From: Branchiostoma floridae | Taxonomy: Eukaryota > Chordata > Leptocardii > Amphioxiformes > Branchiostomatidae | Length of the DNA stretch: 64,000 nt | Direction: 5' to 3' | Assembly (NCBI RefSeq): GCF_000003815.2 | Contig: NC_049983.1 | Location: 9,672,779 to 9,736,778, forward strand | Translations under genes and position numbers: made by a program | In this document: in pieces, positions 61,001 through 64,000 of the stretch | How the letters are laid out: each line of letters begins with the position of its first letter | How positions within the stretch are numbered: the first letter of the stretch is position 1 | The notes under the pieces: generated by a model | The model's input: only the letters and a program-made list of their open reading frames with translations | The model's database searches: none | What the model was told of the DNA's origin: nothing

Positions 61001-63841
61001 ACACTACTGCTATCATGTTCAACCCATATATCCTCCTACGTAGGTCAATTTATTTATACGTTATTCCAAATGCGAGACCAGATCACTCATACTTTAATTG
61101 ACTGTACTGTTATCGATAATATTTTGTGGTTCTGTATATAGCTTCGTAGTACCATTGTCTTTATAGCTAGTAGTTGTTATTGGTTGTACCTTGTGCGATT
61201 GTTGAGCAATAAAGTTATTCATTCATTCACGGTTTGCTTAAAACATCACTTGTAAAATTCTACTTACATCCTGTTAACGTTGTTTTCTGCAGGGTAAGAT
61301 CCAAGCAGACGATGTTCTAAGCAGCTCAACGTTGGTGAGATGTATTTTTTCAGTGACCACGTCGTGTTTTTATGAAATAGGGCTGTCGAGCTGTCTTTTT
61401 TATCGTTTCTTAGAATTTATGTGACTCTTCAATATCACTTCCATTCCACATCATTTGTTACAGGTTTTCTTCACACATTGTTTAACATATGATAGTGAAT
61501 AAAGAATGAAATTACATTAGATTACTTGCATCGTACCTGTACATATAAATCATATTCAAGTATATCAGGCCATCAATAAAGTTTATATTCTGTCCCTTTA
61601 TTATATGTTGAATAATGTCCCTAATTAAGCTATCGATACAGTTATATATTTTGCATTCAGTGCATTCTATGCTGTTTTATCGAGTGCATGTAAGTGAACA
61701 CTTTTCTTTTGGGAGTTGTTTATGTAAGCTGCAATATCTATCGATTTTACCGTTTGAACACTTTATTGTATAGAAGTCTGTGATAATGCTTCAAAGCAAT
61801 TTCTTTCCAACTTTTTAGCTCTCCAGCCAAAGGTGGTGTATGGCTGGCTCACTATCGACCTCAGTGGCAAAGGTCTGACCTCCGTCCCAGCCGAGGTGTT
61901 TGACAACAGAGATATCGAACGCCTTGTCCTGTCTAACAACAGGCTGACGACCATACCCGAGGAGATAGGTCAACTACAGAAGCTTCGTGAACTTAAGCTT
62001 GACAACAACCTACTGACACAACTGCCGGAAGCAATCACTACTCTACCTAATCTAAATCACATTGACCTGTCAAAGAACAGTATTGACACATTGCCTGCTG
62101 GATTCTCGAAGTTAACACTCCACAGGCTACACCTCCACAACAATAAATTCAAAGAGATACCAGAAGAAGTTTGTTCACTACTTCAGCTCCACACCTTTTC
62201 CGTGACAAGCAACCCACTCAAGTATCTCCCTGACAATATATCTCAACTAACAGGACTGAGAACCATGTACATCGGTAGATGTCAGTTTTTAGAGTTCCCC
62301 AGACAAGTGCTGCAGTTGGAGGGTCTACAGGAGCTATATATGGGGACCTGGACTGGTAAAGGCAAACCATCACCCGTACCTGAAGACATCGGCAGACTGA
62401 AGAACTTACAAGTCTTGGACCTGCAGAATAGTAGCTTGGCGTCACTGCCTGATAGTGTTGGGGAATTGATGCAGTTGAGGCACTTAAATATCTCTGCAAA
62501 CAAATTCACATCAGTTCCTGACTCAATCATGAACCTGTCCAACCTTGAGAAGCTAAACATGTCAGGTAACAGAATTTCCCACCTTCCCCTGACTCTGATC
62601 CGATTGGCCAAACTAAAGGACATGGGCATCTCTGAAAACCCCCTGACATACCCTCCTCCTGATGTCTGTCGGATTGGTACAGCCGCCATCATGGACTTCC
62701 TGAGAAGAAAGTTGAAGGAAAAAGAAGATGGTATGTAATATGAGGATTCTGGAGAAAAGTTTGATAAAGGGTCAATCAATTAGAAAGACGTAATGTAAAT
62801 GTATTAGTTACTATGCATGTGCCACAAGCAACATTTGTAGCTTTTTGTTGATGTAGAACAAGTAGTTATAATATGGATCATTATAGATATGCCTCAATAT
62901 AGATATAAGGTGAGAAACTGTGACTGATAAGCTGTGTTACCGTGTAGATTATATGTAGATAAGATCATGCAATATGCTTTAATGTAAAAGTTGTCTGAAT
63001 ATGAAAGCTTATTACTCTCTTTAATGCAGGCTAGAATTGCTCGCTCGCATCTAACCACAGTCATATCGATGTTTCAGGGAAAGACCTGAGGAAACGTCTC
63101 CACCATTTCTCACAAAACGTGACTGAAACGCGCGAGGTGGAAGGTCTCGGTGTCGCACTTCAACTTACGGCAGATGAGATGACGTCCATTACCCAAGTAA
63201 TACTTTTGGTCACTTGAGCATTTGTGCATGAAAACTCTATACATCACTCAGAAACGTGGTGTATACAAACTCTCAGAACAACGTATGCCTGTAACAATGT
63301 TGTTGCTTAGCCTACGTTTTATAACTACATGAGTAACTAGAATAGAACATACCTCCTACAAAATACAACAACCATTGTGTCACAGCGTCCAATGTAAACT
63401 CTTATACTTTAAGGGTTCAAGCAACCAAACCCCGAGTTACCAGGCCTATAGCGTGCTGTTGAAGTGGATGGAGAAAGACCGAGAAGCGTCGGTGGACAAG
63501 CTTCAGCAAGAGCTGAGTGACTTTGGCATGGACCTGCTAGCACAGGAGGTTGGCAGGATTGAGGTATTGGCACCAAGTTGTTTTCAAGGTCTAAAAAAGT
63601 AAGTTTGATATAAAAGTCTGTATTTTCACCTTTAGCTGACACGTTTCAGTAACGACGGACTTTGTTTTACAGGCTCGGCCAGGTAAGCGACCGGCAGAAA
63701 CATCAGCTGGACCGCCAGCCAAGCGATCGGCAGCCGGAGAGTTTTATCTTGACGGGCATCAGGACGAACAGCCACCGGAGGAAAACTGCACTTCGAGAGC
63801 CCTGGTGGAAGAACAACAAGGCAAGAAGCCAAGAAATCGAG
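39988..63841 (+). CDS. Ankyrin-repeat / LRR / death-domain protein, 5' complete by prediction, 3' runs off the window
   Basis: Proposed exons: 39988-40005, 40472-40561, 41308-41406, 41821-41919, 42214-42318, 42645-42746, 46149-46247, 47200-47304, 60792-60857, 61293-61334, 61827-62730, 63078-63196, 63414-63563, 63673-63841. All junctions are GT-AG and in phase; 2167 nt, 722 codons so far. Order: eight ankyrin units (7-261), a short linker, about ten LRRs of the LxxLPxxI type (278-555), a death-domain-like fold (580-666), and a basic Pro-rich part (667 on). Ankyrin and LRR arrays bind proteins, and death domains pair with other death domains in NF-kB or apoptosis signalling, so this is probably a cytoplasmic signalling adaptor. 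No signal peptide, membrane segment or NACHT/ROC domain is seen. The first exon and the joining across the 13.5-kb intron are the least certain parts. Confidence 0.75.
40472..40561 (+). CDS. Ankyrin exon 1 (N-cap)
   Basis: Acceptor CTGTTCCACAG, donor GTAAGT, phase 0-0, 30 codons: KLRDAASRGDEDRLRQLLAE then GVEVNASTSD. This is the usual first ankyrin unit without the TPLH start. Confidence 0.85.
41308..41406 (+). CDS. Ankyrin exon 2
   Basis: Acceptor ATCTCGAATAG, donor GTATGT, phase 0-0, exactly 33 codons: GWTALHHASWNGHTRAVKAL then LRAGATVDSRSSA. One full ankyrin repeat. Confidence 0.88.
41450..41575. mobile_element. Foldback MITE (126 bp) with TA flanks
   Basis: Left ATCTCCAAGCAGATCC and right GGATCTGCTTGGAGAT are perfect 16-bp inverted repeats. 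The arms continue with ATGG and TACTATAGTATCAAA against TTTGATACTATCTTATGG. TA on both sides (41448-41449, 41576-41577). Confidence 0.8.
41640..41785 (+). repeat. Minisatellite, unit 25 bp
   Basis: Three nearly identical copies of GACACTGACACATGTCATTG plus ATAAC, preceded by two or three diverged ones. It ends about 40 bp before the ankyrin exon 3 acceptor. Confidence 0.9.
41821..41919 (+). CDS. Ankyrin exon 3
   Basis: Acceptor TTCTCTATGCAG, donor GTGAGT, phase 0-0, 33 codons: RWTPLHRAANGGHTGTVKAL then LAAGADSNARDNE. Confidence 0.9.
42214..42318 (+). CDS. Ankyrin exon 4
   Basis: Acceptor GTGTCGGTACAG, donor GTAAGT, phase 0-0, 35 codons: GRTALQHAIENRHTKFKTVQ then ALLTAGADSNARNDE. Two residues longer than standard (KFKTV in the loop). 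The preceding intron end resembles that of exon 5. Confidence 0.9.
42645..42746 (+). CDS. Ankyrin exon 5
   Basis: Acceptor GTCTCTGTACAG, donor GTGACT (weak), phase 0-0, 34 codons: GYTALHHAIEYRSTTTVQAL then LTAGATVDAKTKLK. It shares upstream intron sequence with exon 4, which shows recent duplication. Confidence 0.87.
42928..43019 (+). pseudogene. Dead ankyrin exon
   Basis: GGATGGGGTACTCACTGTGC, AGCAGAC and ACAAGCTTTACTC are clear relatives of the neighbouring repeat exons. There is no AG acceptor at the proper place, and the frame is broken near the GACAAGCGGACAG part: the start reads GW.THCAAD while VQALL-like codons continue in another frame. A GTAACT after the last codon may be the old donor. 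Confidence 0.8.
43060..43531. mobile_element. Large foldback MITE, arms about 172 bp
   Basis: Left arm 43060-43232 and right arm 43360-43531 are near-identical inverted copies: CGCCAAAAATAGTTACTCAA at the left edge is complementary to the right edge, then CAACTGGATATGG, ACGTTTCGGATAGAATCC and GTCAGTGACACTGAAGAGAT. The loop is about 127 bp with an internal direct repeat. On the right the family sequence continues with TTACCTGGATGTCTAATC, which the left side lacks. Non-coding. Confidence 0.85.
43560..45915 (+). other. Ankyrin intron 5 (right part), no gene
   Basis: No coding exon recognised. Two copies of an ACCCACATACCAAATATCA block lie at about 45327 and 45774. A segment containing GTGTCG(T/G)TCCAGCTGTA occurs near 43750 and again near 46000, marking another duplicated intron piece. 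Confidence 0.5.
45918..45968 (+). pseudogene. Truncated copy of the 46149 ankyrin exon
   Basis: TTCTATGTGCA followed by TATCCACTTTGCATCCGGAT matches the intron end and first third of the exon at 46149 (TTCTATGTGCAG, CTCTCCACTTCGCATCCCGG). The acceptor AG is changed to AA and the rest of the repeat is missing. Confidence 0.6.
46149..46247 (+). CDS. Ankyrin exon 6
   Basis: Acceptor TTCTATGTGCAG, donor GTTGGT, phase 0-0, 33 codons: EQTPLHFASRYGRTETVQAL then LTAGADMNARDHK. Confidence 0.9.
47200..47304 (+). CDS. Ankyrin exon 7
   Basis: Acceptor GCACCTCTACAG, donor GTAAGT, phase 0-0, 35 codons: QWTPLHHAAENGHPECVRVL then LRAGANTTIKGSIDG. The last full repeat before the 13.5-kb intron. Confidence 0.9.
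47500..47660. mobile_element. Small foldback element
   Basis: Left GATATTTACTTCGAGACGTT with TACATCC and right complement GGATGTCACTCGAAGCGTTC with GGAAGTAAATATC form a hairpin around a CCAGCGTCACCAGAACGCTG core. A looser relative is at about 46875-47060 (GATTTGCTCCCGGACG). Both resemble the general layout of the 43060 family. Confidence 0.65.
47700..48330 (+). repeat. Tandem array of about four 155-bp units
   Basis: Each unit has CTGTATCTC(C)GGAACG, a GACGATTTTTGGTACGTGGG-like block, TTTGATTTTGGGCCTCCT and GCTTGAACTTGACATTG. Units are about 70-80% alike by eye. The minus-strand frames here are repeat translations. Confidence 0.85.
48598..48681 (+). CDS. Unrecognised short exon-like frame with CxxC
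   Basis: ATG opens 28 codons, MVELELKQKKMQFSNVEENC then IECGHKRK, ending exactly at AAAG before GTATGT. The CIEC pair and the lysine-rich, coding-like composition differ from the surroundings. No continuing exon was identified. It could be the first exon of a nested gene or of a transposase. Low confidence. Confidence 0.3.
49180..49600 (+). repeat. Minisatellite, unit 73-83 bp
   Basis: CGGATGCGAAGTCG recurs at 49265, 49348, 49421 and 49503, with a degraded copy near 49576. Between them come GGATTTCTTCGAATACCTGG and an AATCCCAAAACGG-type block. Confidence 0.9.
51278..51360. repeat. Near-perfect hairpin
   Basis: Arms CAAGATTACCAACAATGCAC and GTGCATTGTTGGTAATCTTG continue with TGCTCCA and TGGAGCA, about 28-30 bp per arm with one or two mismatches. 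The middle repeats CCACTGGAGCA. A shorter one, AGGTGTCT/AGACACCT, lies at about 51562-51582. Confidence 0.85.
51891..52080 (-). pseudogene. LINE 3' end (C-terminal zinc-finger end of a retrotransposon ORF)
   Basis: Read on the minus strand, one frame gives MRMAEGKRILRKELCNRPES, ACRCALCGREC and ARIGLFSHSRRC, then a stop near 51891. The C-x2-C-R-x-C-x-(S/A)RIGL-x-SH-x-R-x-C ending is typical of the last residues of many animal LINE polymerases. The rest of the element is absent. Confidence 0.65.
52192..52407 (-). pseudogene. LINE C-terminal fragment, second element
   Basis: The minus-strand frame contains NYINHIFLCTNN and HTVEDDLHFLLSCPSFILRK. The (V/E)ED-x-HF-x-L-x-CP pattern is typical of the region near the end of LINE ORF2 proteins. 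Not in frame with the zinc-finger piece at 51891-52080; either a different copy or a broken part of the same one. Confidence 0.55.
53366..53465. other. Assembly gap (100 N)
   Basis: Exactly 100 undetermined bases, the standard placeholder for a gap of unknown size. Real distance and content are unknown. Confidence 0.99.
53725..53780 (+). repeat. 28-bp tandem duplication
   Basis: GGCCCATTTTCTCGAGTATG followed by TTCAG occurs twice in a row, with a shorter third GTATGTTCAGG copy after it. Confidence 0.85.
53860..54190 (+). other. Decayed coding-like segment, unrecognised
   Basis: One frame reads LLQHGGISAELFCSFDPDQF then LPDRPADVAASSPISFALLE, broken by stops on both sides. Another frame continues with SCSQFDPFLVDHIMHYLP. 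The composition looks coding, but the product is not recognised. It may be the front part of the same retroelement as the SGNH fragment at 55775. Confidence 0.25.
54415..54556 (+). repeat. Direct repeat, 63-bp units
   Basis: GGCGTCTCCAACTTAGTCAA, TTTATTCGTT and TACACCCCTACCCC occur at about 54420-54481 and again at about 54496-54556, 76 bp apart. Confidence 0.9.
55775..56436 (+). pseudogene. Frameshifted SGNH/GDSL-type hydrolase ORF, probably from a retroelement
   Basis: Frame one (to about 55972) gives YYDSLRRAICPNF (block I serine region) and DIQFHGVPGCTI (block II glycine). Frame two (about 55993-56436) gives HIVYVELGHNDICRRQWTPE (block III, GxND-like) and a helical stretch to VDATPSVHRWYHAQLW. 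One frame change lies near 55975-55990, and the expected DxxH ending is not visible. SGNH domains occur in several animal retrotransposon groups; which one applies here is unknown. Confidence 0.55.
56867..56892 (+). repeat. (GT)n microsatellite
   Basis: GCGTGC followed by ten GT units, just before the exon-like segment at 56914. Confidence 0.95.
56914..56989 (+). pseudogene. Orphan terminal-exon-like segment, copy 1
   Basis: After CTCGATCCATTTACAG the frame reads PTILNKSNDDDVHLDSTTPP then RHTL and stops at TGA 56987. AATAAA signals follow at about 57063 and 57109. Homologous to the segment at 57194 in acceptor context and first 12 codons. The parent gene was not found in this window. Confidence 0.35.
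57194..57326 (+). pseudogene. Orphan terminal-exon-like segment, copy 2
   Basis: After CTCTCTCGATCCCAACAG the frame (one base, then CTA) reads LTIQDKSDNDEMYLTPIPVS, ITKSVESFHCKSLRRAV and SLEEPE, stop TAG at 57324. The Ser/Thr/Tyr-rich cytoplasmic-tail look is clear, but the protein is not recognised. Could be a live last exon of a nested gene or a dead remnant. Confidence 0.4.
57310..58010 (+). repeat. Duplicated segment after the orphan exons
   Basis: About 57310-57590 and 57690-58000 match: GCTGG(G)AGG(A/T)GCC followed by CATC(A)CAGAACAGC(A/G)CC, then ACAATTCACGGGCTGG-like and ATGAATATGTAT blocks. Looks like a duplicated 3' UTR. Confidence 0.7.
58440..58760 (+). repeat. Imperfect tandem repeat, about 90-130 bp
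   Basis: Three diverged copies with AAGATAT(C/T)GRCAAAA, CTGTG(A)CACATTGGTCTT-like and TTATAAAAG blocks. Confidence 0.5.
59047..60000 (+). repeat. Satellite-like array, unit about 340-357 bp
   Basis: Three units start near 59055, 59411 and 59750 with AAGTA(A)GTATCCATACGAAT; the third is shorter and diverges. Units 1 and 2 share long identical stretches such as GGATGTGTATGGGATCCGTG, and between 59261 and 59383 match almost base for base. Inside each unit ATCCGTCAGCATCCGT-type motifs recur. The open frames on both strands are repeat translations. Confidence 0.92.
60590..60630. mobile_element. MITE end fragment
   Basis: TTTACCTGGGTGTCTAACCT followed by TCATAAACGTA matches the terminus seen near 47085 (GATGTCTAACCTTCATAAAC) and, more loosely, at 18165 and 43545. 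Confidence 0.5.
60792..60857 (+). CDS. Ankyrin C-cap exon
   Basis: Acceptor TTTACCTACAG, donor GTAAGC, phase 0-0, 22 codons: NKKTAEEIAGNKGVLMVFQF then FR. The KTAEEIA...GVL..F pattern is the usual last half repeat that closes ankyrin arrays, so it links the ankyrin exons 13.5 kb upstream with the LRR exon. Confidence 0.85.
61293..61334 (+). CDS. Short linker exon
   Basis: Acceptor TTGTTTTCTGCAG, donor GTGAGA, phase 0-0, 14 codons: GKIQADDVLSSSTL. Good splice sites and consistent phase are the only support. Confidence 0.55.
61827..62730 (+). CDS. LRR exon
   Basis: Phase 0 in at ACCTTTTTAGCTCTCCAG-like acceptor (an AG at 61818 would not keep the frame), phase 1 out at GTATGT. About 301 codons with no stop. 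After KVVYGWLTIDLSGKGLTSVP come about ten LRRs of 22-24 residues with the LxxLxLxxNxLxxLPxxI pattern (for example LVLSNNRLTTIPEEIGQLQK), closing at LTYPPPDVC and a charged helix FLRRKLKEKED. Closest in style to SHOC2/MFHAS1/PIDD-type intracellular LRRs. One irregular repeat (GTWTGKGKPSPVPEDIGRLK) carries a short insertion. Confidence 0.93.
63078..63196 (+). CDS. Death domain exon, first half
   Basis: Acceptor CGATGTTTCAG, donor GTAATA, phase 1 in and 0 out. Encodes GKDLRKRLHHFSQNVTETRE and VEGLGVALQLTADEMTSITQ. The LGVALQLTADEMTSI part fits helices 2-3 of death domains (usual pattern LG(L/I)...EI..I). Confidence 0.8.
63414..63563 (+). CDS. Death domain exon, second half
   Basis: Acceptor TTATACTTTAAG, donor GTATTG, phase 0-0, 50 codons: GSSNQTPSYQAYSVLLKWME, then KDREASVDKLQQELSDFGMD and LLAQEVGRIE. 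The pattern A..-L..W...-A....L...L...G...LA is the hallmark of death domain helices 4-6. Confidence 0.87.
63673..63841 (+). CDS. Basic, Pro-rich exon after the death domain
   Basis: Acceptor TTTGTTTTACAG, donor GTAAGC, phase 0 in and 1 out, 56 codons. Begins ARPGKRPAETSAGPPAKRSA, with two KR pairs ten residues apart like a bipartite nuclear localisation signal, then GEFYLDGHQDEQPPEE and a KKPRNR end. The phase 1 donor means the coding region continues past the window. Confidence 0.65.
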
Positions 63842-64000
63842 GTAAGCTTGCTGGACATGAATGCTACCTGGAAAAGGCACATTGCTTTCTGAATTACTTC
63901 GGCAGGAACACATGAAAAAAATGATTGATTGATTGATAGATAGATAATGACGATAATAATAACAAAAAAATTGAAACAGCTTCCAACTATCCTAGTTAGA
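63842..64000 (+). repeat. Intron start with GATT/GATA microsatellite
   Basis: After the GTAAGC donor there is a short (GATT)n(GATA)n run at about 63923-63947, then A-rich sequence to the window edge. Confidence 0.8.

Overview
The window is animal genomic DNA. Two spliced genes run left to right on the + strand, with long introns full of short DNA transposons and tandem repeats. The best guess for the organism is a lancelet (Branchiostoma, amphioxus). The reasons are a clear chordate-type TBC1D30 orthologue, a second gene joining ankyrin repeats, leucine-rich repeats and a death domain (a kind of shuffled receptor gene common in amphioxus), and a great many foldback elements and ACATGTA-rich stretches. 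The species call is an inference; the gene calls come from translating exons across splice sites with matching phases.

Region 1 (238-35847, 3' UTR to about 37370): a complete TBC1D30 orthologue in 12 exons. The joined CDS is 2982 nt (993 codons plus stop) with every intron phase consistent. It encodes an acidic N-terminus, a charged helical segment, a Rab-GAP TBC domain with both catalytic fingers (Arg292, Gln325), and a long disordered Ser/Glu-rich tail. Human TBC1D30 is reported as a Rab8 GAP affecting primary cilium formation. Intron 2 (16.1 kb) contains a candidate alternative first exon (16503-16569) whose phase fits exon 3. The introns carry a hAT-like element, a Harbinger-like element, a tRNA-derived SINE, an LTR with primer-binding site, several foldback MITEs and many minisatellites.

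Region 2 (about 37370-39990): intergenic. It holds a dead LINE reverse-transcriptase fragment immediately after the TBC1D30 poly(A) signal, a short tandem repeat, and a diverged triplicated segment.

Region 3 (about 39988-63841 and beyond the right edge): a gene with about 8 ankyrin units, mostly one 33-35 residue repeat per phase 0-0 exon. They are followed by about 10-11 LRRs in one 904-nt exon, a death-domain-like fold split over two exons, and a basic proline-rich segment. The ankyrin part has grown by duplication of exon-plus-intron cassettes, and there is at least one dead repeat exon. The 13.5-kb intron 47305-60791 separates the last full ankyrin exon from the ankyrin cap. It is a graveyard of LINE 3' ends, a frameshifted SGNH-hydrolase ORF, three satellite-like arrays, a 100-N assembly gap (53366-53465) and two related orphan terminal exons.

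Nothing suggests the two genes act together. No CRISPR array, bacterial operon, rRNA or functional tRNA was seen.
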